A DNA stretch of 64,000 nt, taken from contig CAWGIG010000003.1 of assembly GCA_963822595.1 (NCBI GenBank), forward strand, positions 62,001-126,000, read 5' to 3'. Positions 56,035 to 64,000 of the stretch are shown in pieces (position 1 is the first letter of the stretch; every line of letters begins with the position of its first letter). Position numbers and translations under genes: made by a program. The stretch comes from CAVRUH01 sp963822595. Lineage in GTDB: Bacteria > Chlamydiota > Chlamydiia > Chlamydiales > Waddliaceae. A model generated the notes under the pieces. That model searched no databases and was not told the origin of the DNA. It worked only from the letters and a program-made list of their open reading frames with translations.

Positions 56035-56340
56035 ATGAAATTACCGTTCATTCTGTTTGCTGTATTTGCTTTGACAGGCACTGTCAGTGCTGCCCTTCCG
56101 CCACTATGGCAAAATGTTGCCGAATTAAAATCGATCCTTTCGGATGAGCATTTAGGGTCTCATCTGGAATCCGGAGAATCGATTATTTTAATTAAAAAAA
56201 CAGAAAAAGGCTGGCTAATTATCACCAACCATCATGAATTGCCTGTCCATATTAAATACAAAGAAGCCACCATGCCTGGCCCAGCCCAATACGATATCGA
56301 ATTCGGCAAAGCTCACGAACGTTCTCAAATTGAAGAATAA
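56035..56340 (+). CDS. Small exported hypothetical protein, 101 residues
   Basis: Signal peptide MKLPFILFAVFALTGTVSA followed by about 82 residues with ESGESIILIKKTEKGWLIITNHHELPVHI, a short beta-rich domain. Not recognised. The ATG at 56035 has AAGGAG eight bases upstream; a longer frame from TTG 55954 adds residues without ribosome site. A TATAAT at 55989 may be the -10, with a poor -35. A short hairpin (ACCCCC/GGGGGT) follows at 56346-56373. Confidence 0.7.
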   Translation: MKLPFILFAVFALTGTVSAALPPLWQNVAELKSILSDEHLGSHLESGESIILIKKTEKGWLIITNHHELPVHIKYKEATMPGPAQYDIEFGKAHERSQIEE

Positions 56341-56345
56341 CGAAA

Positions 56346-56373
56346 TTTTTTACCCCCAAAATGGGGGTAAAAA
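56346..56373. other. Hairpin after the small exported protein gene
   Basis: TTTTTACCCCC and GGGGGTAAAAA pair across a five-base loop. The T-run lies on the 5' side, so it is not a standard intrinsic terminator, but it separates the two convergent genes. Confidence 0.6.
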
Positions 56374-56391
56374 TAGGAACTTTAGGGCTTG

Positions 56392-57048
56392 TTATAGGTC
56401 GAATGGGGAAGCTTTTTCTGTGGCGGTTCGAATTCTTTGAAGAGTTAAAGTGTAATCTTCAATCATTTTATCGGTATGTTCGTTCATTAGATGGAATCTA
56501 TATAGAGCCGTTTCTAGAGGATATATATTTTCTAGAGGATATATATATTGATAGGGTGAACCATTCCTCTCACGAACTTTAATATTAGCTTTAATATCGG
56601 TATGATTTTTCAGATTCTTTGCATCATCTCTGATTATATCCCATTCGTTTTCAATATCAAGACGTTCTTGGGATTTAAGGGTGATATATCGATCAGCTAT
56701 AGTGATTACTGATTTGCCCTTTGGGCCTGCATCGATCGCATGGATTATACAAACGATAGCCGGTAATACAGTAACTATGCCTAATGCATATAATGCTATT
56801 AAAGTGATTGATCTCATTAATCTACCGAAAATAACATAACCTTTATCCACCTCGAGATTATTAGCTCTCGTCTTTATGTCTTGTATAGATGTATCAGTTT
56901 TATTTAATTTTTGAAATACAACTTCAACGAAGTTTGATAGCTTTTGGTCAATTTGGGGATTTATATCACTCCAGTCATTACCACTAACCTCATATACATG
57001 TCCATAAGTTTTTATTGAACCATCGTTATTTATGTCGCCTGTACTCAT
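56392..57048 (-). CDS. Hypothetical protein with a double hydrophobic segment
   Basis: The 218-residue protein is not recognised. It has one long hydrophobic region (ITLIALYALGIVTVLPAIVC at about residues 81-100, extending to HAID), long enough for one helix or a tight hairpin, as in chlamydial inclusion membrane proteins, flanked by charged helical parts. There is no signal peptide. Near residue 170 the peptide YPLENI occurs twice in tandem, encoded by an 18-bp tandem duplication at 56511-56546. Inclusion-membrane location is a guess from the topology. Confidence 0.6.
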   Translation of the reverse strand: MSTGDINNDGSIKTYGHVYEVSGNDWSDINPQIDQKLSNFVEVVFQKLNKTDTSIQDIKTRANNLEVDKGYVIFGRLMRSITLIALYALGIVTVLPAIVCIIHAIDAGPKGKSVITIADRYITLKSQERLDIENEWDIIRDDAKNLKNHTDIKANIKVRERNGSPYQYIYPLENIYPLETALYRFHLMNEHTDKMIEDYTLTLQRIRTATEKASPFDL

Positions 57049-57179
57049 ATAAACCTCAATTAACTATTATTTTCAGATAATTATATCAAATAATTGAATT
57101 GTTGTCCAATCATTAGATTAAATTTATTTTTATTATAAAAAGGCCGAGTTCGATGGTCCAAATGCTAATTGTTTAAAAA

Positions 57180-57196
57180 GTGTACATATATTACAC
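57180..57196. promoter_or_regulatory. Likely operator of the toxin-antitoxin pair
   Basis: GTGTA and TACAC are exact inverses around a seven-base AT-rich centre and include TGTACA, the core bound by the YefM antitoxin in Escherichia coli. It also overlaps a possible -10 (TATATT) 27 bases before the AAGGAGG ribosome site. Autoregulation is inferred. Confidence 0.45.
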
Positions 57197-57222
57197 TAAA
57201 GGTATGAAATAAGGAGGTTTTT

Positions 57223-57480
57223 ATGCAAGTGGTTAGCTTCGTCGAATTTAGGAAGCATCTTTCGGAATATGTTGGAATGGCACGTTATGCTGATGAACGT
57301 ATTGCTGTTACTCATCATGGAAAAGTTGTTGGTGGATTTGTTTCCGCTGAAATTCTGAACTATCTTGAAGAACTTGAAACACAAAAAGATATTGCAGCGT
57401 ACAGGAAAGGTTTGAAAAGTATCGAAAAGCATGGTACAATCTCTCATCAGGAATTCAAAAATCAGCTAAAGCAAAAGTAA
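57223..57480 (+). CDS. Antitoxin of the Phd/YefM type
   Basis: The 85-residue protein begins MQVVSFVEFRKHLSEYVGMA and has RIAVTHHGKVVGGFVSAEILNYLEELE, the pattern of Phd/YefM DNA-binding antitoxins (R-x-x-V-T-x-x-G-K-x-V-x-x-x-x). The C-terminal 25 residues (HGTISHQEFKNQLKQK) are charged and would wrap around the toxin. It has a strong AAGGAGGT ribosome site, a palindromic candidate operator upstream, and the toxin gene starts directly after its stop. Frame intact, unlike the antitoxin at 12.7 kb. Confidence 0.88.
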   Translation: MQVVSFVEFRKHLSEYVGMARYADERIAVTHHGKVVGGFVSAEILNYLEELETQKDIAAYRKGLKSIEKHGTISHQEFKNQLKQK

Positions 57481-57741
57481 GTGTATCAAATACGTTATCA
57501 AATCAACTTAGCGAAGAAATGCAAGAAATTTCCTCTGAAAGACCAAAATGCTATCATTAAAGCCATAGAAGGTTTACAGCATAATCCTCGACCAGAAGGT
57601 GTATGCAAATTAAAAGGGTATGATGACGGCTATAGAATTAGAGTCGGAAATTACCGCATCCTTTATCAAATAAAAGATAAAATTTTATTTGTCGTCATTA
57701 TTGATGTCGAGGGTCGCGCGGATATATACAAAAATCTCTAA
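57481..57741 (+). CDS. RelE/ParE-family toxin
   Basis: An 86-residue RelE-superfamily toxin starting with GTG immediately after the antitoxin stop. Family marks are FPLKDQNAIIKAIEGLQHNPRPEGVCKLKG, GYRIRVGNYRILYQI (basic strands that hold the arginines used in mRNA cleavage) and VVIIDVEGRADIY. RelE toxins cut mRNA in the ribosome. The length is normal and the frame is complete. Confidence 0.92.
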   Translation: MYQIRYQINLAKKCKKFPLKDQNAIIKAIEGLQHNPRPEGVCKLKGYDDGYRIRVGNYRILYQIKDKILFVVIIDVEGRADIYKNL

Positions 57742-57755
57742 ATAAGAATTTAAAA

Positions 57756-59420
57756 TTATTGCGCTGTTAGCATCAAAAGGCCTGCTAGAGCGTATTTGTT
57801 CTTGGGATTGCCATATTGGATGGCATGCAAGAGGACCTCTATTCCCTTGTCATCCCTTTTCTGGGAAAATGCTTCAAAAGACTCTATCAGTAAACGTGAG
57901 ACATCATGGGCATTAATCTGATATTGATGGTCCAGAACATCCCGTAATTCCCAAGGTAAATAAGGTCGCAATTGTATCAAATTTTGATTCTGCCAAGACG
58001 ATATCCATTCCCTCAATGCCTCTGCATAGGGTCCGGGTTCTTTCAATCGAAAAAGAGCTAGATTGCAGTAATTTCGAATCAGGGGAGCTCCGATTTTTTC
58101 CCGATGGGTTTTCAAGAGCGCGATGGCTTCCGCTGTCTGCAGATTTTCTAACAAATGAACGAGCGTCGGCACCAAATCATTTTGATTGTTCGACAAAATT
58201 AAGTGGGCGATAGAGAGAAAATCCTTTTCGGGAAGGTTCATCGATTCATATAGAATTTCCTCGCGTAAATTGAGCGAAAGCTCAAAAGCTATGGGATCTT
58301 CCTTGAAATTTTGTCGCGCCGAAGGGACGATTTTCCACGCCGACAACCCGCGCCCTTGAGTCTGAACTTTGACACAAACAAGGTCTTTAGCATCTTTGAT
58401 GAGAATTTGTGTCACTACGGGAATGCAGGCAGAATCTTTTAATTCCAATAATGCAAGAGCAGCATTGGCACGGAAGGTAAAATTCTGGCTTTTGAGAATT
58501 TTGTAAAGGGTAGGTTTGGACTCCGGTATCGAGCCTAATAGGGAAATCGCAAAGGTGTTTCCTTCTTTGGCGAGTTTTTCAATGGCTAAACGAGCTTCGG
58601 GTTGCTCCATTTCATGCAGGGATTTAAGAGCGGCAAGCCTTACGGCGTCGGTGCTGGATTGTGCGAGTTCCCTCAATCGTGGAATGGAAGAGTCGTCTTT
58701 CAGCTGCCCCATGGCGATAGCACTTGCCTCTTGTTGCATCACATGATGATGGGTCGCTAAGTTGCGTATCTGAGGAAGTAGGTCATCTCGATGGTATTTG
58801 GCAATATTCCTGATGGCTTCTACGCGGACATTGATATCGGGGTCGACGAGAAGGCGCTGCAGTACTTTGATGGCGTCATAATTTCCTACGATAGCGAAAA
58901 TTTGAGGAAATATAGGGTATAATTCGCGAGGAACCTTTTGCATCAGCGATTCCGTTTGTCCGACAGCGCTGGGGTGTTTCATCATGGCAAGATGGTAGAC
59001 AGCTTCCAAACGTACCGGAAAGAATTCGGAAGCGAGAGCGCGATTAAAGGCATCGATCGATCGGGAATTTTGATTTCGAGCGATAAAATTCAAAGAGATC
59101 AGCTGGACATTGGGAAGTTTACTTTTGAGTCCATCTTCGAGAATGTATGAGGCTCTTTCATTGAGAGAAACTCCCGCCCCGAAGATCGTCATCAATTGTA
59201 TCTCAGGATCTTGGTTAGCGTACCCTTCAGCAAGGATCATGAGACCCAGTTCATGCAAAATTTCGAGATTGTGTTGTCCGCCTTCACGATAGTATTCGTC
59301 GTATAATTGAAAAGCTCTTCGGGAATCTCCGACTTGCATGTAATAGAGAATTTGATTGGGTTCTATAGCGCTCAATACGGAGGTTGCAAAGATACAAATG
59401 AGACAGGCAATTCGTTTCAC
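57756..59420 (-). CDS. Exported HEAT-repeat protein
   Basis: A signal peptide (MKRIACLICIFATSVLSAIE) is followed by a helical-repeat array in the 554-residue protein. HEAT-like units are best seen at about residues 130-290 (EFFPVRLEAVYHLAMM, DPDINVRVEAIRNIAKY, QQEASAIAMGQLKDDSSIPRLRELAQ, STDAVRLAALKSLHEM). Such arrays bind other proteins. The N-terminal part has a TPR-like helix pair (GDSRRAFQLYDEYY). It precedes maf in the opposite order on the same strand: its start lies nine bases after the maf stop, so maf and this gene are cotranscribed. Function unknown. Confidence 0.8.
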   Translation of the reverse strand: MKRIACLICIFATSVLSAIEPNQILYYMQVGDSRRAFQLYDEYYREGGQHNLEILHELGLMILAEGYANQDPEIQLMTIFGAGVSLNERASYILEDGLKSKLPNVQLISLNFIARNQNSRSIDAFNRALASEFFPVRLEAVYHLAMMKHPSAVGQTESLMQKVPRELYPIFPQIFAIVGNYDAIKVLQRLLVDPDINVRVEAIRNIAKYHRDDLLPQIRNLATHHHVMQQEASAIAMGQLKDDSSIPRLRELAQSSTDAVRLAALKSLHEMEQPEARLAIEKLAKEGNTFAISLLGSIPESKPTLYKILKSQNFTFRANAALALLELKDSACIPVVTQILIKDAKDLVCVKVQTQGRGLSAWKIVPSARQNFKEDPIAFELSLNLREEILYESMNLPEKDFLSIAHLILSNNQNDLVPTLVHLLENLQTAEAIALLKTHREKIGAPLIRNYCNLALFRLKEPGPYAEALREWISSWQNQNLIQLRPYLPWELRDVLDHQYQINAHDVSRLLIESFEAFSQKRDDKGIEVLLHAIQYGNPKNKYALAGLLMLTAQ

Positions 59421-59429
59421 TAATAAAAC

Positions 59430-60014
59430 CTACTTTAAATAATTCCAGAGATCGATATTTATTTTGAGTAACAACTCATGAACCGTATTAATGGGCAGAC
59501 CCATCGCATTGTAAAAGCATCCGACCATTTGTCGAATGATTAGGCCACCGCAGGTTTGGACCCCGTATCCTCCGGCTTTATCGGTCCAGTGTTGGGTATT
59601 GGCGTAGGCATTAATTTGCGAGGTTGAAAGGGGATTGATCTCCACGCGAGTTTCTTCGACTTGTTGGTAGATCGCCTCTCCGTAGCGCAAGGTTACCCCT
59701 GTGTAAACGGAATGCCAATTTCCTGCAAGTTCTGAAAGGATCCTTATAGCGTCATTTTTATCGAGCGGCTTGTTATAAACTTTTTTGTTGAAGTAGACGA
59801 CCGAATCGGCAGTTAAAATTGCAGCATCGGGAAAAGTAGGAGCAAGGGAATCGGCCTTTCCTTTAGAAAGCGTGAGGACGTATTGCTTTGGATCACCTGA
59901 AAAAGGGACGGCCTCTTCGTTAAAATTAGAGGATGCTTGTTGGAAAGGAAGGGAATAGTGGCTGAGAATTTCTTTTCTTCGCGGGGACTGTGAGCCGAGG
60001 ACGAGTTGAATCAT
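59430..60014 (-). CDS. maf: Maf-family nucleotide pyrophosphatase
   Basis: Maf proteins hydrolyse dTTP/UTP or modified nucleotides to monophosphates, a house-cleaning role. The 194-residue protein has the family start LVLGSQSPRRKEIL (residues 4-17), NFNEEA near 30, YVLTLSKGKADSL near 45, the catalytic base in AILTADSVVYF near 68, KPLDKNDAIRIL near 82, and WTDKAGGYGVQ near 142. Length normal. It lies nine bases after the stop of the 106-residue gene and is part of that three-gene unit. Confidence 0.95.
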   Translation of the reverse strand: MIQLVLGSQSPRRKEILSHYSLPFQQASSNFNEEAVPFSGDPKQYVLTLSKGKADSLAPTFPDAAILTADSVVYFNKKVYNKPLDKNDAIRILSELAGNWHSVYTGVTLRYGEAIYQQVEETRVEINPLSTSQINAYANTQHWTDKAGGYGVQTCGGLIIRQMVGCFYNAMGLPINTVHELLLKINIDLWNYLK

Positions 60015-60023
60015 GGTGTCTCC

Positions 60024-60344
60024 TTAAGCGATAAAGACTTGCGGGAAGATTATCGCATTATTTTTATCGATTTTCAATTGGGGATTGTATTCGGACAGCG
60101 CTTGAATGACAGCTGTTATTTCGCCATCGAGATCTTTGATGGTGACTTCTTTGTAGGGCATGCTTCTACCCACGTAGCTTTTGTTTTGGTACTGTATTTC
60201 TTTAAGTGCACCAGGATTTTTCCCGGAAACGAGTTGGGCATCTTTCCATAAGTGGCTATGACTTAGTCTCATTTTTACTTCAGAGGTCATTTCGACCCCG
60301 ACAAAAATCCGTGTTGTAATGGCGTTGCTTTTCTCTGTTTCCAT
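60024..60344 (-). CDS. Hypothetical protein, 106 residues
   Basis: Not recognised. A small, soluble, mixed protein (TTRIFVGVEMTSEVKMRLS, then GRSMPYKEVTIKDLDG) without signal peptide. The ATG at 60344 gives a complete frame; it is the first gene of a leftward unit with maf and the HEAT-repeat gene. Divergent from uvrC with about 75 bases between the starts, which must hold both promoters. Confidence 0.6.
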   Translation of the reverse strand: METEKSNAITTRIFVGVEMTSEVKMRLSHSHLWKDAQLVSGKNPGALKEIQYQNKSYVGRSMPYKEVTIKDLDGEITAVIQALSEYNPQLKIDKNNAIIFPQVFIA

Positions 60345-60418
60345 AGCTGCATTAAAGTACCATATTTTGCCTTAATTTGCTATGATTGTAATTGATTTCA
60401 TTTTTAGGTAATTATCAC

Positions 60419-62239
60419 ATGTCATACGATCCCAAAAAAATTAACGATTTTTCTACGGAACCGGGCGTCTACCTCATGAAAAACAAAAGAGGGACAATCC
60501 TTTACGTCGGAAAAGCCAAAAACCTCCGACAGAGGGTGAAGCAATATTTTGTTCCCGGCGGCGACGGCCGCGCCATGATTCCTTTTCTCATTTCCCATGT
60601 CGATGAAATTGATTCCATCATCGTCAGATCAGAAAAAGAAGCTCTGCTCCTTGAAAATAATCTGATCAAACACCATCGACCTAAATACAATGCCTTGCTG
60701 AAAGATGACAAAACCTACATTGCCTTAAAAGTGACAAAAAATCCTTGGCCACGTGTCGATCTGGTGAGATATCGTGGCAAGCCAAAACCGGATGGACTTT
60801 ATTTTGGACCCTACACCAGCGCCTACGCCGCCCGCAAAACTCTCGATCTTTTACATAAACTTTACCCCACCCGTCAGTGCTCTGATCAAGAATTTGCCCA
60901 TCGAACGCGCCCTTGTATCCTCTACGGTATCAAACAGTGCGTTGCTCCATGCGTCAATTACTGCACAAAAGAAGAATATGATGAACTCATTAAGAAGACA
61001 GTACGATTTCTGCGAGGGCAAAATACAGAAATCGTTCAAGATCTTTATAAAGAGATGCACCGCTACTCCGAGGCATTGGAATTTGAAAAAGCTGGGGCAA
61101 TTAAGGACACCATCTCCCAGATAGAAAAAACGATCGAAGGACAAAATGTCGATAAACCTCTAGGTGTTGACGCTGATGCTATCGGGGTTTTCAGACAGGG
61201 AGAGGAAGTGATTGTTAGCAAATTGCAATTCCGCCATGGCCGCTTGATGGACGCACGTCATTATAACTTCACTCAAATCGCTCAGGATGATACCGAATTG
61301 CTCCATTCGTTTATTCTCCAAAATTATGAAGATGACGAACTTATTCCCCATGAAATCCTGTTGCCTGTAACACTCCCAGAATCTGAAGTTTTAGAAGAAA
61401 TTCTTTCGCAAGATAGACGTAGGAAAGTCGCGATATTGTCTCCGCAAAGAGGGGATAAGAGGGCTATTATTCAGATGGCCTATGCAAACGCTGAGGCTAC
61501 ATTTAAAAAGGAAAAGGATGCTCAATCTATTCGTGAAAGAACCCTCCTTGAAATACAGGAAAAGTTCAGCCTTACCCGATATCCTAGACGTATTGAGTGC
61601 TTTGATATCTCAAATATCTCGGGAACAGAGACGGTAGCCTCTCTAGTTGCATTTACAGATGGACAAAAAGATTCCAAAAGGTATAGGAAGTATAAGATAA
61701 GGGGAGTTGTCTCGATTGACGATTATTCTTCTATGTTTGAAGTGCTGGAGAGACGCTTTAAACGTGGGAAAGAGGAGAACGATCTTCCCGATTTGCTGAT
61801 GGTAGATGGTGGTAAAGGACATTTAAACGTGGCTTTAAAGGTTATGAAAGAATTGAATATCATTACAGTCGATGTGATCTCCATAGCCAAAGAAGAGGGT
61901 AGGCACGATAGGGGAATGACTGCCGAGTCAGTTTTCCTACCGGAGATAAAAGATCCTATCCACTTCAAAAATAACTCATCGATATTATTTTTCCTCCAGC
62001 AGATTCGAGATGAAGCGCATCGTTTTGCCATCACTTTCCATCGAAAGCGTCGAAGTAAAGCTATGGTCAAAAGTGCATTGGACGAAGTTCCGGGTATTGG
62101 TCCCGCAAAAAAACAGAAGCTCATCAAGCATTTTGGAGATGTTAAAGCTATTGGAAATGCGAGTTTGGAAGATATTCTCAAGGTCAAAGGGATAACCAAA
62201 AAAGACGCTGAAAATATTTTAAAAATTCTTTCGGGGTAA
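60419..62239 (+). CDS. uvrC: UvrABC excinuclease subunit C
   Basis: UvrC makes both cuts around DNA damage in nucleotide excision repair. The 606-residue protein starts at ATG 60419 (AGGTA nine bases upstream; the longer frame from TTG 60392 is unlikely). Domains in order: GIY-YIG nuclease (GVYLMKNKRGTILYVGKAKNL, residues 16-36), a cysteine cluster (TRQCSDQEF, RPCILYGIKQCVAPC near 160-180), the UVR UvrB-binding helix near 205-245, the RNase H-like second nuclease (FDISNISGTETVASLV near 400, LLMVDGGKGHL near 460) and a C-terminal helix-hairpin-helix pair (VPGIGPAKKQKL, VKGITKKDAENIL). Complete. Confidence 0.97.
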   Translation: MSYDPKKINDFSTEPGVYLMKNKRGTILYVGKAKNLRQRVKQYFVPGGDGRAMIPFLISHVDEIDSIIVRSEKEALLLENNLIKHHRPKYNALLKDDKTYIALKVTKNPWPRVDLVRYRGKPKPDGLYFGPYTSAYAARKTLDLLHKLYPTRQCSDQEFAHRTRPCILYGIKQCVAPCVNYCTKEEYDELIKKTVRFLRGQNTEIVQDLYKEMHRYSEALEFEKAGAIKDTISQIEKTIEGQNVDKPLGVDADAIGVFRQGEEVIVSKLQFRHGRLMDARHYNFTQIAQDDTELLHSFILQNYEDDELIPHEILLPVTLPESEVLEEILSQDRRRKVAILSPQRGDKRAIIQMAYANAEATFKKEKDAQSIRERTLLEIQEKFSLTRYPRRIECFDISNISGTETVASLVAFTDGQKDSKRYRKYKIRGVVSIDDYSSMFEVLERRFKRGKEENDLPDLLMVDGGKGHLNVALKVMKELNIITVDVISIAKEEGRHDRGMTAESVFLPEIKDPIHFKNNSSILFFLQQIRDEAHRFAITFHRKRRSKAMVKSALDEVPGIGPAKKQKLIKHFGDVKAIGNASLEDILKVKGITKKDAENILKILSG

Positions 62240-62241
62240 AT

Positions 62242-64000
62242 ATGACTCCTATACAAACAACCTATTCTTCTTCACCGCCGCTTGAAGAATCGTGGATTGT
62301 TTGTAATAGCGATTCACCACCGCCTTCCGATATCGCCCCTGAAAGCGCTGTATCTTGTTACGACTTAGAACCACTTAATGAGAGAATAGCCTCTTCTTCA
62401 TCCAATTCCGTCAAAAAAATGATCTATAAAAAGAAAGAGATCGTCTATTACAAAGAATGCAATCGCGACTACCCGCCTATCCTTGCAGAGATTGAATCTG
62501 CTGTTAGCGCTTCCTGCCGATTATCTAGAGGTGATAAAGCTGCCGAAATCAGAACTGTCGTTGATGAAAAAGGCAGTGTCATCGGTTCTATTTCTTTTGA
62601 AATTCTAGGATTTAGGCCCATTAATCAATTTACTTTTGCTTTGGAAGAATTTGTTTTTTATAATTTTGCTGCGTCGCTTGTCTGTCGTTATGTGAGAAAA
62701 GACGATGATGTTCATCCTGAAAATATAGGATTGGCTAAAGGGGCTTTTGTGGATGTCGATTTTGACTCATTTTATTATCCTATAACATCGGAGATCAAAG
62801 GCACACGCATCATCAATAATGGTTTTTTTGCTCCACTTCCGGCCTTTGCCTTTCCGTATACACTTAACGATCTAAACGAATTCGCAAATATCAAAGACCA
62901 AAAGCCTTGTCACTGGCCTACAAAGTCTCCAAGCAATCTGAATATATTTAAGGAGTGGAAACAAAAAAATCTTATCCAGAAGCTCGCAAACAATGAAACT
63001 TTCGAAAGTCAAAAATGGATGGCTTTTCTTATAGAAGCAATGCATATTCCGAGTATGCATGATAAAGCAATCTCGCCCCATTTTTCTAAAGTTGCAAAAA
63101 GCCAGCTGATGCATGGCAGACTCCTTGAAGAAATGATTTTGAGACATGATGATTTAGCTGATATCCTTCCACATAGCCTTGAATTTCGTAAATTTCTTGT
63201 CAAGAACCCTAAATGTTATGCCGGAATTACAGAATTATTTCAGCAGACTGATAAGTTTTATATCGATCATGAATTCATGGTCAAAGAGCGGTTCTTGCGG
63301 CTTGTTAGGCGTTGTATGGTCACTGACTTGACTATGGTTTTGTTTAAGATGGGAGGCCATCTTCACAAAATTCAAAAGGTACAAAAGAATCTGATTCAGT
63401 CCTATCATCATTTGCTCGATATGGTGCAATTATTTTATGAACATCCCGATACCTTTGATGTCGCGTTCAGTCAACTCGAGACAGATCTGGTATCGTTGGG
63501 CAATTTTTTATCTCCAGGCATCGACCAGGAGTGGTCTCAAGCTTTGAAGGAATTTCATTTCTATATCAAAAAATATCATAGATTTTGTGAGAACCAGACT
63601 CAATCTATGGCCGTATCGATGTTTTTTCGAAAGGAGACTCTTGAAACCACTCAAGCGATAGATACGACGCATGCCCCTAAGACTATTGCCGGCGGAATTT
63701 TACGGTGGATGGGAACTCCGGGACATATTCAGCGCATTTTGTCCATTATCAAGGAATGTAAAGAGGAATACGAACCAGGAAATTGGGATCCTAGACAATG
63801 GACACGTGTTAGAGGACAGAATTTGGACACTTTGATTTCGAATGTCGAGAAAAGTCTTGGAGACCCCAACAAGGTGATTGAAGCCATTCTGATTTTTCTT
63901 CAGGAGGGCGCTTGGAATCAAGCTTGGTTATTGGGAAGGGCCTCAGCCAATGTGCTGCTTATCGATAAATTAGCCACAGCTGTTCTTGAAGATTTTAAGA
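62242..64000 (+). CDS. Long protein with a kinase-like catalytic loop, 3' end outside the window
   Basis: Open from ATG 62242, two bases after the uvrC stop, to the right edge, at least 586 codons. The N-terminal 45 residues are Ser/Pro-rich. Residues about 110-180 read KAAEIRTVVDEKGSVIGSISF, then CRYVRKDDDVHPENIG (154-165) and FVDVDFDSFYYPI (169 on). The D/H-x-x-N loop and D-x-D are the layout of the catalytic and metal-binding loops of protein- and lipid-kinase-like effectors such as Legionella LepB or LegA5. After about 200 the protein is helical (HEAT-like) without recognised domain. No signal peptide. A phosphoinositide or protein kinase effector is a guess from these short motifs. Confidence 0.6.
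   Translation, partial: MTPIQTTYSSSPPLEESWIVCNSDSPPPSDIAPESAVSCYDLEPLNERIASSSSNSVKKMIYKKKEIVYYKECNRDYPPILAEIESAVSASCRLSRGDKAAEIRTVVDEKGSVIGSISFEILGFRPINQFTFALEEFVFYNFAASLVCRYVRKDDDVHPENIGLAKGAFVDVDFDSFYYPITSEIKGTRIINNGFFAPLPAFAFPYTLNDLNEFANIKDQKPCHWPTKSPSNLNIFKEWKQKNLIQKLANNETFESQKWMAFLIEAMHIPSMHDKAISPHFSKVAKSQLMHGRLLEEMILRHDDLADILPHSLEFRKFLVKNPKCYAGITELFQQTDKFYIDHEFMVKERFLRLVRRCMVTDLTMVLFKMGGHLHKIQKVQKNLIQSYHHLLDMVQLFYEHPDTFDVAFSQLETDLVSLGNFLSPGIDQEWSQALKEFHFYIKKYHRFCENQTQSMAVSMFFRKETLETTQAIDTTHAPKTIAGGILRWMGTPGHIQRILSIIKECKEEYEPGNWDPRQWTRVRGQNLDTLISNVEKSLGDPNKVIEAILIFLQEGAWNQAWLLGRASANVLLIDKLATAVLEDFK

Overview
The window looks like part of the chromosome of an environmental (amoeba-associated) member of the Chlamydiae, of the Parachlamydia/Waddlia/Simkania kind. 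The evidence is a chlamydial-type pyrophosphate-dependent phosphofructokinase, a CdaA-YbbR pair for cyclic di-AMP, a cysteine-rich outer membrane protein, and many long proteins with eukaryote-like or effector-like features. This placement is inference from gene content; no rRNA or tRNA gene was seen.

Layout. 1-6.1 kb: the 5' part of a very long minus-strand gene that leaves the window on the left, then a GxxExxY (PD-(D/E)XK) gene wrapped in repeats. 6.1-11 kb: a small hypothetical gene, an outer-membrane-barrel/GNAT-like pair, and a divergent pair (secreted ubiquitin-like protein, ATP-grasp ligase), ending in a large palindrome. 11-13.4 kb: an apparent mini-island between 48-bp direct repeats of the rsmE 3' end, carrying an unknown gene and a VapBC toxin-antitoxin pair whose antitoxin frame is broken. 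13.3-18.1 kb: rsmE, ybbR-like, cdaA, a periplasmic protein and a methyltransferase. 18.3-27.75 kb: one gene of 3136 codons (DUF3638-like P-loop protein). 28-35 kb: kdpFABC plus an orphan kdpD that lacks its phospho-acceptor histidine and has no kdpE next to it. 35-39.3 kb: a small protein and a 1247-residue effector-like protein with a papain-like cysteine motif. 39.4-41.4 kb: a group II intron. 41.4-46.6 kb: a DHCR7-type sterol reductase lying between two copies of the serine dehydratase 5' region, then sdaA, then a hydrolase and a phosphofructokinase joined into one artificial long frame by two one-base deletions. 46.8-52 kb: an opp peptide-uptake operon (A, B, C, F) with a cysteine-rich outer membrane protein gene where oppD would normally be. 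52-64 kb: envelope proteins, an AsmA-like protein, a Phd/RelE-type toxin-antitoxin pair, a HEAT-repeat protein, maf, uvrC and the 5' part of a long gene with a kinase-like catalytic loop.

How the genes fit together. Housekeeping genes (rsmE, cdaA, sdaA, pfk, maf, uvrC, opp, kdp) alternate with accessory genes that plausibly act on the host (sterol reductase, protease-like, kinase-like, DUF3638-like and ubiquitin-like proteins). Gene ends are repeatedly marked by long, nearly perfect inverted repeats of several families. Two accessory segments (vapBC island, sterol reductase) sit between direct repeats that also supply the last codons of the inserted gene. Three likely frameshifts (antitoxin, hydrolase, phosphofructokinase) need read-level confirmation before they are called decay.
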